A stretch of DNA of 64,000 nucleotides from Oehlia diaphana (Eukaryota; Glomeromycota; Glomeromycetes; Glomerales; Glomeraceae). Positions 37,501 through 51,232 of the stretch are shown piece after piece (the stretch's first letter is position 1; every line of letters starts with the position of its first letter). The position numbers and the translations under genes were made by a program. The DNA lies in contig QZLH01000490.1 of the NCBI GenBank assembly GCA_003833135.1, forward strand, positions 1 to 64,000, in the 5' to 3' direction. Under the pieces are notes generated by a model, which did not search any database, was not told the origin of the DNA, and worked only from the letters and a program-made list of their open reading frames with translations.

Positions 37501-38450
37501 AGTATTTATAATTTTTCTTAAAGTATTAAGTAAATTTGTAAAATAGCAAAATCTATAAATTATAATTTTAAAGGTTATATAAAGTTATATTAATTAAAAA
37601 AATAATCTATATAATGTTATTTTTATATATTAAATTCAGAAAAGAGGTGAGAAATCACCTGGATAATTATAGCCAAAAAGTTTATTTCCCATAAATAAAA
37701 AAAAAGAACTATTAATAATATTTTTTTAAATTAATTAATTACAATAAATATTTATTAGTACAATATACCAATATATTTATAATTTTGCATTTATTATTTA
37801 AAAATTAATTTTTATATCTTTAAAAATGACTTTAGTAATTTGACGGCTTTTTTAGAAATTTAAAATACTTGTAATTATTTAATATACCAAAAATTGCTTT
37901 AAATTTTGATAATTTTAGCAATTTTATATAAGTTTAATAATTTTAATATGCTAAAATTAATTTTACATTAAAATTTAATTCATTTTAACTATTTAACTTA
38001 ATTTGATTTATATAAATTATATGATTAAAATGGATATTTTAGTATAATATAAAAGTTATGCATTAAAAATGGACATTAAAATAACAAAATTTATATATAT
38101 TTTATTAGGTTTTTAATTAGTACTGTAAATATAACCTTTATTATAATTATCTGTATCCTTTTTTTTGCATATTATACAATAAGTATTTTGATTTAATATA
38201 TAATATGTTTTAAATATAAGATCAAAGCCTTTAATATCAATAAATATAGTTTATATAAAGTATTAAAAATAATTTAATAATATTAATAAAAAAATTATAA
38301 TGTGTATTAAAGAATCTATATAATACAATTTATTTATCATATAGAATAGTAATGTACAAATTTTTTTTTTTTGATTTATTCAGAAATTTAATTATACCTA
38401 AATAATAAGAAAAAAACGCCTAATAAAAGTATAAACTGTATTTGAATTAT
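34501..38450. other. extreme AT desert
   Basis: About 4 kb composed almost only of A and T with hardly any G or C and dense stops in every frame. No gene, RNA or element end was recognised. Confidence 0.7.
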
Positions 38451-41178
<2,728 letters not shown>

Positions 41179-41967
41179 GCTCGAAGTTACAAAGTTGTAA
41201 TTTGGGACCTCCATGCAAATATAATTTTTTTTTATATGGTATAAACAAACCATAAGAATCCCTTTTACCTCTTTGTAATTTTTAAGCTCTATATATATAG
41301 TTCTTTTATTTTCTTTTAAAAAAAAAAATTTGGAGTAAATTTATAATTCAACTAATATATGACCTTTTTAAAATTTTTTATACAACAATTATTTTCGTGA
41401 CTTGGTGGTCAAACAAATAAACGAACTTTTAAAACATTTTTTTTTTTGTTTTTGTTTACCACCAGAAAAAGGTCACCCTTTTTTTTCTTTTAATTTCTTT
41501 TTTTTCAATAAAAATCCTCACATCTCTCTCTCCATTTGGTGCTGAGAGGTTTTAGAGGAATTTAAATTTTAATACTTTTTTTTTTTTTTCATTTAAACAA
41601 CAAAAAATGTTGTATTAGCTTATTTTAGCTTATTTTTTCTTAAAAAAAAAAAATTTTACTCCAATTTTCGTATGTAAAAAAAAAATTCAGGCCTTTTCAA
41701 TATTTAGGTCTTACATAAGTTTATTAATATAAACTATGAAAACCTAAGCAAAATAAATGATTTTATAAAACAAAAAAAATGGGTTACAAATGTTTCGTAA
41801 TTGAGATTGCAATGTCGTTGTAATAAACTTACAATCCGTCATGTTCGTGCATTTTAAAATTACATATGCTTCGATTTATTTTATTCAATTAAAAAATCTA
41901 ACAATTCTAGGATTACAATCTGAAATCACTTCAAAATTATGATGCATAAAAAGAAAATAAAACGACT
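41179..41967. other. intergenic between convergent tubulin and SerRS genes
   Basis: 3' UTR space with repeated short poly-A/poly-T blocks. No gene. Confidence 0.55.
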
Positions 41968-43862
41968 TTATTTTTTCTTTGGTAAAGCTTTAACAAATGG
42001 TAAGAAATCCCTACCATCCATGTATGGACGAAGTACTTCTGGTATAACAACACCCTATAAAAAAAAAAAATTTAATCAAATAATTTAAATAATTTAAAAT
42101 ACACCAAAATAAACTTTTCAAATATTCCGTACCTCAGGTGTTTGATAATTTTCCAGAATGCAACATAAAGCTCTCTCACTAGCACATAACGTAGCGTTTA
42201 AACAATGTACATATTTCTTTTCACGATCACCCATTTTTTTTACACCACATCTAATTTCCAACCTTCTGGATTGATAATCAGTACAATTTGAACAACTAAC
42301 TAATTCTTTATATTCCCCTTGATAAGGAAACCAAGCTTCTAAATCATATTTTTTTGCTGCAGCATTATTAAGTGCCCCAGAAACAATTGAAACTATTTGA
42401 TAAGGTAGTCCAAGTGATTGATAAAATTCCTCAGAAAATTTAATCATTTCATCAAATTGTTCCCAAGATTTTTCTGGTTCAGTAATAACAAATTGTTCAA
42501 CTTTTTCAAATTGATGAACTCTAAAAATTCCCCATGTATCTTTTCCATGAGCTCCAGCTTCTTTACGGAAACATGTAGAATATCCAGCGTATCTTATAAA
42601 ATACATCAAAAAATAATACTTTAACAAAACTGGGAATAAAATGCGTAACTTAATATACTCACTTTAATGGCAATTGTTCCGATGGCCGTTCAAACCATTC
42701 ATTCGCATGAAAGGCCGAAATAGGTTGTTCTGACGTTGCAATTAAATATTTTTCATCTTTCTCTTCACTTTTTTCTTCAAGAACCTATACCAAATTAATA
42801 ATTATTATTCCAAATGCAACATAGAATATAGGTTAACAAATAATGTTGGATATTACTTTATATAACTCTTCATCAAATTGTTCTAATTGAGCAGTTTTTG
42901 CCATATATTCTCTTCTCATAAAAAATGGCGTTTGCAATTTTTTATAACCCCTCTTCCTCAAAAATGAAAGTCCATATTGTATAAGTGCCATATTAAGATC
43001 CACACCATCATTTGTCAAAAAATAACCTCGATGACCAGCAATATTTGTTCCTATTTAATTGTAAAGAGTAAGATGATAATTTACAATATATAATATGTAA
43101 TAGTAGATGAAATTTTACCTCTTTCAGGATCATATCCGTCAATTCTATATAACACTTCATGATGTGAAAAGATACCTGTTTTTTTAATAGGTTTTCTCTC
43201 ACCATCTCCACCTTCCGTATCTGCTGGTGGTTCCCATTTTCTAATAATTACATTATCTGTTTCATCTAATGAAGTAGGAACTGAATGATGGACAATGTTA
43301 CCAATAGTAGCAGCTGTTACTCTAAGAGACTCTTCTTTTTCTTTTTCTAGAGCGGTAAGACGATCTTTTTCAGAACTAAGGGAGTCTTTCTCTGCAATCA
43401 GTGTTGATGCATCTTCTTTATTCTTTAATGAAAGAAACAAAGATTATAGATACGTTTTAATTGAAACAAAATACGCGATTTTTACATTGTCAATTAAACT
43501 CGCCTTTTTTTTTAAACCAATTTCCTTTTGAATTGAATTTTGTTTTTTGAGGATCTGATCTAATTCAAATCTTACTTTAATTTCCAGATTTAACGCAGTT
43601 AATCAAAAAAAAAAGTGTTAGTTGAATTCTATCAAAAAAGGAATAAGATCATTTTATTACTCACAAATAAAATAACAATTTTCAGATGCGATAAAAATGA
43701 TACAAATCAATTAATAAAAGAACAATAACCTTTCCTCCAATTATCATACATATCAATGACTTTGTCAACTAATTCAATAGGAGCTCCTCTTTTTCGTTGA
43801 GATTCTCGAATAAGTCCAGGGTCACCACCCTTATCAGGTTGAAAAAGATTAAGGTCCAACAT
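41968..43862 (-). CDS. seryl-tRNA synthetase, cytosolic
   Basis: Seven exons (43730-43862, 43504-43574, 43119-43422, 42857-43050, 42663-42784, 42133-42592, 41968-42054) give about 456 aa. It charges tRNA-Ser with serine. The N-terminus [20 protein letters not shown] starts the tRNA-binding coiled coil. Class II landmarks follow: [18 protein letters not shown], motif 2 around [54 protein letters not shown], and motif 3 around [17 protein letters not shown]. The short lysine tail KALPKKK is typical of the eukaryotic cytosolic enzyme. Exon 2 most likely ends at a GC donor (43503-43502); the alternative GT donor would add six residues. It is divergent from the macrodomain gene. Confidence 0.95.
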
Positions 43863-44196
43863 TTTCTCTTTAAAAATTTGTGATTATTAACAAATTAAAA
43901 GAATTAGCAGAACTCGTTTATATATTTCTTTGAGATCGTGTAACTTGACTGAAAATGACTCACTTGATGAGGTATTTCGTGATGCAACCGCAGTTTTACT
44001 GCGTGTACGGTACTTGGTTTCGTGATTTAGCCGCAGTTTTATTACGATATTTAGCTGAACTTTTTTTCTACATTAGGTTTAATTTTGGCAATCAACTATA
44101 CTTATAAAGAAAAAATAAGAGCAAATTAAGCAACAAAAAAAAAAATTTTTTTATTAACACTTTTTTTAGCGAAACGTTCTTTTAAAAAAAATCAAT
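43863..44196. promoter_or_regulatory. bidirectional promoter with direct repeats
   Basis: This 334-bp space separates the divergent SerRS and macrodomain genes. It carries two direct copies of a 29-bp sequence starting TTTCGTGAT and containing CCGCAGTTTTA (43975-44003 and 44018-44046), 43 bp apart. These are candidate binding sites. Confidence 0.5.
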
Positions 44197-44712
44197 ATGT
44201 CTCCTGATCAATCATTCCAAACTAACGCAAATGAATTAAATCTTATCGTCTCACCAAATACTCAAGATAATAACTTTATATTTAAAGAAATTCAAGGAGA
44301 TTTATTTGTTGATGCACCAGAAAATTCAAGTTTAGCTCACTGTGTATCAGCAGATTTTAAAATGGGTAAAGGCATAGCTACAATATTCAAACGAAAATAT
44401 CATGGTGTAAAAGAATTACTTGATCAGCATAAAAAAATTGGTCAGGTTGCTACACTTAAAAGAGATAACCGATATATTTTTTATATTATTACAAAACAAA
44501 AGGTTTATCATAAACCTACAAGAGAAAATTTTGAATTAGCTTTATTGGATTTAAGAAAAGTTTGTGAAGAATTAAATGTAAAACATTTATGTTTACCTAG
44601 AATTGGCGTTGGATTGGATGAATTGCCCTTAGAATTTGTGCATGATACCATCAGTAAAGTATTTAAAGGATGTGATATGATGATGACTATGTTTTACTTG
44701 TATCTATATTAA
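44197..44712 (+). CDS. macrodomain ADP-ribose hydrolase, OARD1/TARG1 type
   Basis: Intronless, 171 aa. A single macrodomain fills the protein after a ~28-residue leader: IQGDLFVDAPENSSLAHCVS, MGKGIATIFKRKYHG, YIITKQKVYHKPTRENFELA and LCLPRIGVGLDELPLEFV. In human OARD1/TARG1 the catalytic pair is a lysine in the ITK segment and an aspartate in GLD; the counterparts here are K100 and D141, both kept. The family removes ADP-ribose esterified to glutamate or aspartate and deacylates O-acyl-ADP-ribose. The end (MMTMFYLYLY) is slightly unusual in hydrophobicity but in the right place for the last strand. It is divergent from SerRS, with no functional link evident. Confidence 0.88.
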   Translation: MSPDQSFQTNANELNLIVSPNTQDNNFIFKEIQGDLFVDAPENSSLAHCVSADFKMGKGIATIFKRKYHGVKELLDQHKKIGQVATLKRDNRYIFYIITKQKVYHKPTRENFELALLDLRKVCEELNVKHLCLPRIGVGLDELPLEFVHDTISKVFKGCDMMMTMFYLYLY

Positions 44713-45349
44713 AGTTTTTATTTTTATCATATCGCTATTTTATTTTTAATCCGTTACATACGCTTGATATAATATTTATATAATATGAACGACAGTAATT
44801 TTCCTTTTCCACCAAGAATTTCTCCTCAGAATGCGAGAGAAGCTCAGCTTTGTAACTTTCATTATGTTTACCGTCATTAGCTTGTAATTTGGCCTAGATT
44901 ATAGTTATAATATTAAACAGCAAAATGTATTTGCTATATATTTTCTCGATAAGTGGATAACAATTAATGTTTAGTTGTAAATATCCGTTTATGATTGATA
45001 AATGTATGCCGACCATCGTTACTATTATAACAATTATAGCCTTTAATTATAGGTTCTTTTGACATTTCACAAAGTATATAGCTATCCCTTTCACAGAATC
45101 CCAGGAAGAAATTTTGTCACGAACTTTATTCTTGGTTCCTCATTTTTATTTGATTGTCTCTTTAATCCTGTCTAATTGTTCCTTAATAACAAAGAAAGAA
45201 ATTATTAATGACTACGTGTTAAAATAAACAAAGTGATAAAAATAATAAAACTGAAGTTCATAAAAAAAATTGGATGATTGACATTTGTTCTTTTAAAATA
45301 CAAATGCTAAGAATAAATAAAGAGTTTGCAGTTCTTATGATTATGTATT
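44713..45349. other. intergenic between convergent genes
   Basis: 3' space of the macrodomain and dynactin genes. No further gene or repeat is seen. Confidence 0.5.
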
Positions 45350-46437
45350 CTAATGAGAAGCTGTTTGTTTTACTTTTCTCGAATGAGTAGAATGAGCAGA
45401 ATGAGTAACAGCTTCCTGCGAATCAGATGCGACATGGTTAAATTTAGGCAAAACTTCTCGAAGATAATCCAAATGGCGTGTATGCAAGCTGGACTGTTGC
45501 TGATAAGATATAAGTTTCATAACATAAGCACAGAAATGTCCAAAACTGAAAAAACAAACAAATAAAAGAATTTACATTAGCTGATGCTGTTTGAGTTCGT
45601 CGGTTGTTATGATCACCGAATATAACTGTATTATCTGGAATGACCTCATCCTTCTTGGTCGAACATACAGCACCAATAACACAATTGTCACCTAGAGATG
45701 TATTGCCTAAGATCCTTGCTATTTAGTATATCAAAAAGAAAAAAGTTAATTTGATTGACGGCAAATTACGAATAAGGAAAAAAAAATATTTTTACCTTTT
45801 GCTTCTATTATATTCCTGTTCCCAATTTTCGTTCCTTCAACGTCTAAACAAAGTTTAATATAAATGACGAAATAAATTTCAAATTTGTGAAAATAAAAAT
45901 TTACTTACAGCATCCTACTTCAAAAACATTTTCGTTTCCGATAGTCAAAGCTGTCTGTGAACTAGAAATTCATTATAAATCAAAGATTACGAATAAAAAA
46001 AAATATAAAAAAATAACGTATTGTCTACTTGTTAATTATTGTCACATTTTCCTCAACGATATTATTCTGGCCAAAGATAATTGGACCTTTTAAGGCAAGA
46101 ATTTTACATTGAGGATGTAAAATTGTACCTAGAATTTACAACGTTGGTTTATAAATTTATACTAATATAATAAAATGTAAGATAAAAAATATTTACCAGC
46201 TCCTACGTTTTACCAAGAAAGAAAGAAGGTACGATAAAAAAAATGTTGAGTTACTGCTTTTCCGTAAAACTTGTCTGAATCTACTTACCAATTTGTATTT
46301 CGCCCCTAATTTCAATGTCCTTACAAACGACTGCATTTTTGCCTATATTTATATCTCTACATAATTAAAACAAGATCAATTTAGTTATCTAACGCGACGT
46401 TAAAAATTTTAATAAGTTTTAATAATTACTTTGGCAT
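45350..46437 (-). CDS. dynactin subunit 6 (p27)
   Basis: Eight exons give 191 aa: 46430-46437, 46289-46356, 46197-46202, 46028/9-46128, 45909-45961, 45796-45843, 45576-45718, 45350-45499. All junctions keep phase. Hexapeptide turns of a left-handed beta-helix run through most of it: INIGKNAVVCKDIEIRGE, AGTILHPQCKILALKGPI, NNIVEENVTIIN, TIGNENVFEVGCYVEG, KIGNRNIIEAKARI and NCVIGAVC. This order and length match DCTN6, which with DCTN5 caps the pointed end of the dynactin filament. The C-terminal helix LHTRHLDYLREVLPKFNHV also fits. Exon 1 has only 8 coding bases and exon 3 only 6. It is divergent from the H-protein gene. Confidence 0.88.
46197..46202 (-). other. 6-nt microexon of the dynactin subunit 6 gene
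   Basis: GAGCTG on the minus strand is bounded by ...ACGTAG upstream and GTAAAT downstream. With phase 1 on both sides it supplies the residues between IQIG and TILHP (Gly-Ala-Gly), exactly the length found in the animal protein (IGxxT-V/I-HP). Skipping it would keep the frame but delete two residues of a beta-helix turn. Confidence 0.75.
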
Positions 46438-46580
46438 CTTTATGACAATACAGTAGTAATAAAATTTTTTACGTCATTCATGAAACTAAGGAATGTCTAA
46501 AATTTTGATATCACGTGACTGATGTGCAAATGAGATGGCATGCACGCGCACTTTTTTTTTGAAACAATTTTTTTTTCAGA
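46438..46580. promoter_or_regulatory. short bidirectional promoter
   Basis: Only 143 bp separate the starts of dynactin subunit 6 (minus) and H protein (plus). A TCACGTGA palindrome (E-box type) lies at 46511-46518 and is a candidate site. Confidence 0.45.
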
Positions 46581-47314
46581 ATGTCATTTACAACGCTACG
46601 TAGTTTTTCTTCAAAGATAGCAGTATTAGGTGGTTTTGGTAATAAAAGAGTACATATTCGACCACCAATAATTATTAGTGCTACTAACATTGGAAACTCG
46701 TTGTTTTTGAGGCAATATAGCAGCAGTAAGTTGTTCACAGAACGTTAAATTAATAGTTTATGAAATAATGTATTCATTGTGATAAAATATAGAAAAGAAA
46801 TATACTGAAGAACATGAATGGGTTGATGTTGATGATGATGGGATTGGTACAGTCGGTATTACTGACTATGCTCAAACTTCTCTTGGAGATGTAGTTTTCG
46901 TAGAAATACCTGAGGAGGGGAAGTTTGTTAAAAAGTCTGGTAAGTGTACAATAAGAAATTTCTTTTTAAAGTAAAGATTTTAATAATATTTAACGGAAAT
47001 TTTTTTGTGTATTTTCGATAGATAATATTGGTGCAGTTGAAAGTGTTAAAGCTGCAAGTGATATTTATGCACCTGTTAGTGGTGAAATAATTAAATCTAA
47101 TTCTAACCTTACAGATAAACCTAGTTTAATAAACAGTAGTCCTGAAAGTGATGGTAAGTATAACTTTTAATAATATGCATTAAGTTATTTTTAATAATTT
47201 TTCTATTTTTATTTAGGATGGCTATGTAAAATAAAATTATCTAATCCCGACGAATTTAAGGAATTATTAGATAAACAAAAATATGAGGAATGGTGTAATA
47301 GCGAATCTCATTAA
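46581..47314 (+). CDS. glycine cleavage system H protein, mitochondrial
   Basis: Exons 46581-46725, 46793-46939, 47022-47153 and 47217-47314 join in phase and give 173 aa. The first ~48 residues are Ser/Arg/Ile-rich without acidic residues, as in mitochondrial targeting sequences. The mature part begins [18 protein letters not shown] and runs through [18 protein letters not shown]. The lipoyl attachment site is [19 protein letters not shown] with the modified Lys near residue 107. The C-terminal part [19 protein letters not shown] is standard. The protein carries the aminomethyl arm between the P, T and L proteins when glycine is broken down to one-carbon units. No frameshift was found. Confidence 0.95.
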
Positions 47315-47469
47315 TTATGAAAATTTATGAAAATATTATTTGTTCTAAAACTAAAATTTAGGGTATATTTGGAGGAAAATTTTGCAAAGGTTTACTATAA
47401 AATTCATTAAAAAAAAGTAAATTAAAAAAGTTCTATAAGAAAAACTTAAAGGCAACCTTAAAATTTCAC

Positions 47470-47921
47470 TTACTCTCTGATTTCCCAAACATCTAAAGAA
47501 CTTCTTTCTCTACTTTTTTGTTCTTCTTTAAGAGATTCTCTTTCCAATATCAATTTCTATTCATAATGACATAAAATTTAAATTGAATTCATACATTTTC
47601 CCATCAAATAAGGGAATACTTACCTTACGAATGTCAATGGGTTTAGATTTAAGTTGTAAACAAAATTTTAGGTCTTCCCATTTTGACTTACAACTTTTAC
47701 GTTCTCCATATCTATAGTAATTTATTGCTTGTCCCCCAATAGCTAATGAGCAGATAAGAAAAATTTTTTATTAGTTAAATGAATTTTTTATGTAAGAATA
47801 CAAGGATGTTTATAAAGATGTAAGGATATATACTGCAACATAATATATATTTATCAAATGCTTGTACTAGATTGCAATTATATTTCTTATCATCTTCAGA
47901 GTCTTTGATAGTGTCAGACAT
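47470..47921 (-). CDS. EMI1/C22orf39-type (DUF3128) cysteine protein
   Basis: Three exons (47834-47921, 47624-47742, 47470-47556) join in phase and give 97 aa. The core is NCNLVQAFDKYILCC, then INYYRYGERKSCKSKWEDLK and FCLQLK. The spacing of Phe-Asp, Cys, Tyr-Tyr-x-x-Gly, Cys, Trp and Cys is the DUF3128 pattern of yeast Emi1 and human C22orf39, small proteins of poorly known role linked in yeast to early meiotic induction and mitochondria. The C-terminus is a charged helix (ERESLKEEQKSRERSS). Convergent with the H-protein gene, with 155 bp between stops. Confidence 0.75.
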
Positions 47922-50900
47922 TTTTATAAACGGTAAAAAAAAAACCAAACTTGTAAAAAAAGTTTTATTGATGTCGTGTAACAATAAAATGTCACGTAAA
48001 TCTCATCAAAACAATTCCGAATTGCTCCGGATTTCTCGATTTCTCGGAGTTGATGTCTCTAGACAAAGTTACTTTTAATAAATAAAGCTTACGCAAGGTA
48101 TTAATTATAATTATATAATTCAAGGGTAAAAAAAAATAACGTATATCCTACCATACGACATACATATTCAAAATTGTATTTTGAAGTTTAATTATCTCAC
48201 GCTAATTGTCTTTACTAACATACTTTATCTATATTTTGTTACAGAAGTCTATTAAATCATTTAATAATTACTGTAAGGCTGTTTGTTTGATAATAAAACA
48301 AGGCCGCCGTGAATAATAATTTAGCTTTGTGCGAAATGAAAAAAAGGCTGTAATTAAGTTATATGGACTAGCATATATTTCAAATCTTACTATTCGAATC
48401 TTGGATTAGATTTTGGAATTTGATATAGATAAATGAATTAATAATATTTATACAGCATATTAAGCGTACAAACATGACTCCAGAATAAGTAAAGTCTCAG
48501 AATTGTATGGAACAAAGATAATTTAAAACATCAATATCAAGATCCTATATTTGTTACACATTGATGTACTCGAGTCGCTAAAATCAAGTATTATAAGGAC
48601 TTTTGAAGAGAAATAACATAGCATCTGTAGTCAGATCAAGATATTTAACTCTAATGAATTTGAGAATCCTTAAAATATGAAAAAAAGAAAACTGGATGAC
48701 AGTATTCTATACCTTACTTATAAAGGTTGGTGTGAATCCTTAGTATTGTCAACAACCTTAACAAATATTTAAAGTTCCACGTGAATGGTATTTGGGACGT
48801 GATGTATCAATCCCAATAGTATCCCAATTCTACGAGAAATAGTCAATCTTGACAGTGACAGTATAGGGTTCTTCTCGCAATTGGAATGAGAAACAAATCA
48901 ACCAATTGGAAAACGACAAACATATGTAGGAATGGTTATCGGTCTAAATACCTGGAAAAAAAAGTTAGAACCAATTATGATTTTCTCATCTAAAAATAAT
49001 CATTTCGAATTAAAAAGAATAATGTAAGATAAGACAAACCATATCAAAAATATATACTTTTAATATATTTATAGGATCATATGTGAAGGACTGGTGAAAT
49101 TCTTGTCACGTGTAATTTACCACGCAGATGTATATTAAAGATTAATGAGTTGAGAAATTCAGGTGGCTATAATGACTGAAACATAGCATTGTGGAATTTG
49201 TACTACCAATTAATAAAATCATTTAAGGGTATACTTTTTTTCGTAATTCTAAATGAAAAATGATACATAAATCGAACCTTATTAAAAATTTCTTAATAAG
49301 TTTAGAGTGTTAAATTTCTCTGTTTTATTAAATCATCTTCCACGAGGCTTCTTTAAAAGAATATACAAGCTTTGTATAATATAGAACATCAGAAACTTCT
49401 AATACATAAAAAAGACGAAAAATTTTTTTATAGTTTTCCACAATTTATTTATGTCCATGATTTTCAAACGCCTCATCCCGTACAACTAAAAAAGTTAGAT
49501 AATAGAGCTAATTTGCAATATGATGATTTAATCTCGTAATGTTTATTTTAAAAATTTTTTTGAATCCGGAATAACATTACGAGAAAAAGCTAACTAGGAT
49601 AAATAAGGTATTAGATGGAAATCTACTTGGGTTAGATGAGTAGAATTAGACGAGTAGATGTGTTTAAATCTATCTGCACGATTAGAAAAACGATATGTAA
49701 AATGTTCCGGAACTATAACTTATCCGCAATTAACAACTTTTAACCAAATATTTACATATAAAAATGGGAATTTTTTCTAATCCTGACAAGGTTATTAAAA
49801 TGACAAATGCAGGTTGGCGTGACAGCGCCATTCCGGCCTTAAAAATATGTTGTACTCGGTTAAAAATTAAAAATTCAAAAAAAAATTTTTTTTGTTAATA
49901 GAAGAAGTGATTAATTAAGTGATTAAATTTTATTCAGGCACGTTCACTAATTTCGCTATTATACTGGGAGAATTGAAAGGAGTATTTGAAATAATTGTCC
50001 ATACTGACCTCGTGATTATTTGAGCAACATTGAAAAGCTCATGAAGAGTATGGATAAACCCACATTTTAAATACAAAATAATTTGTTGGACAAAATATAT
50101 AATAAAGATTTTCTACAAATAAATAAATAATATTCAATAATTTTTATCATTGTTGAATATTTCTGTCCAATCATAATCAATTTTCATGAAATCAGTCAAC
50201 TTAAAACTAAGATATTAGTTTGGTGAATTAAAAATTTTTTTCCTAATTTCCTAAATACTCCATATTCAATAACATACAATTCTATGCATAACAAAAGGAG
50301 AAATTATTATAGTAAAGAAAAATTAAAATTCTGAAAGACGGTGTGATAAACCAAAAAGATATGACGTACATCGATGAGAATCGGAAATATAGAAGTAGAG
50401 CTGTAGAGCATCGATAATATTGCATACTGAAAAAAATACTTCGTTACGAACACGTGGGCGCTAGCACAATTTTCCCATAATAAAAAAAAAAGCAACCTGG
50501 GTAATATTACTGCGTGAGAAAGATAATTCCCTCGAATATTAAATCAAAAGTTTGTTTATATGAATTACCTTATCTATTTTCTCTTTACCATTTATGGAAT
50601 GTGACTTTACTATAAAAAGAAGGGACTATGGAAAAAAAGTCTTGTGATGAATCCTTTTGCTTGTTTGTTTATTTTTGTATTTTTCTAATGGAATTAGAGC
50701 GTGAAAAAATTTTTCTTGTTACCAATAATCTGGGAGATTCTTTCAATGTCCATTCCCAAATGTCAGGAATATTAGGTAGTTTAAAAAGTTTGAACACCTT
50801 ATTTTTTTTTTTTTTATTGCGGAGATGGATTTACGTTTCCGGCTATTTTATATAATTATTATAATTATTATATCATATATATATATCATAATTAATGAAT

Positions 50901-51232
50901 ACTACGATAAGACTTATTGTGTAAACCACAATCGGGCATGAGTAAATATTTATATAACCGAATTCTGTAATTTTAAAATAAGTTTTTTTATTTTGTGACC
51001 GTGTGTAACATTACACTTTTAGCTACTTATTGTTCCGATATATATTTATTATCTTACCTTATTCAACTGGAAAAGAAACTCGTGCGTTGTTTTTTTCAAT
51101 TATAAATAGACCTAAAGTTCATTAAAAAAAAGAATATAGTATATGTATATTCTTTTTTTTCCATTTCGTTCTACTCTACCCTTTTTTGATATAAGTTATT
51201 AATTATTACACAGCTTGAAATAACGGAACTCA
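47922..51232. other. gene-free stretch
   Basis: No supported gene. Short frames (47872-48078, 50307-50495, 50628-50855) lack domains. A frame at 48768-48840 reads VPREWYLGRDVSIPIVSQFY before a stop and could be a relic. (TA)n lies at 50870-50890. The last ~150 bp are the pyrimidine-rich leader of the next gene. Confidence 0.45.

Noticed and set aside
50628..50855. 75-codon plus ORF
   Set aside because: Composition is driven by Phe/Leu codons in T-rich DNA, with no domain or splice context.
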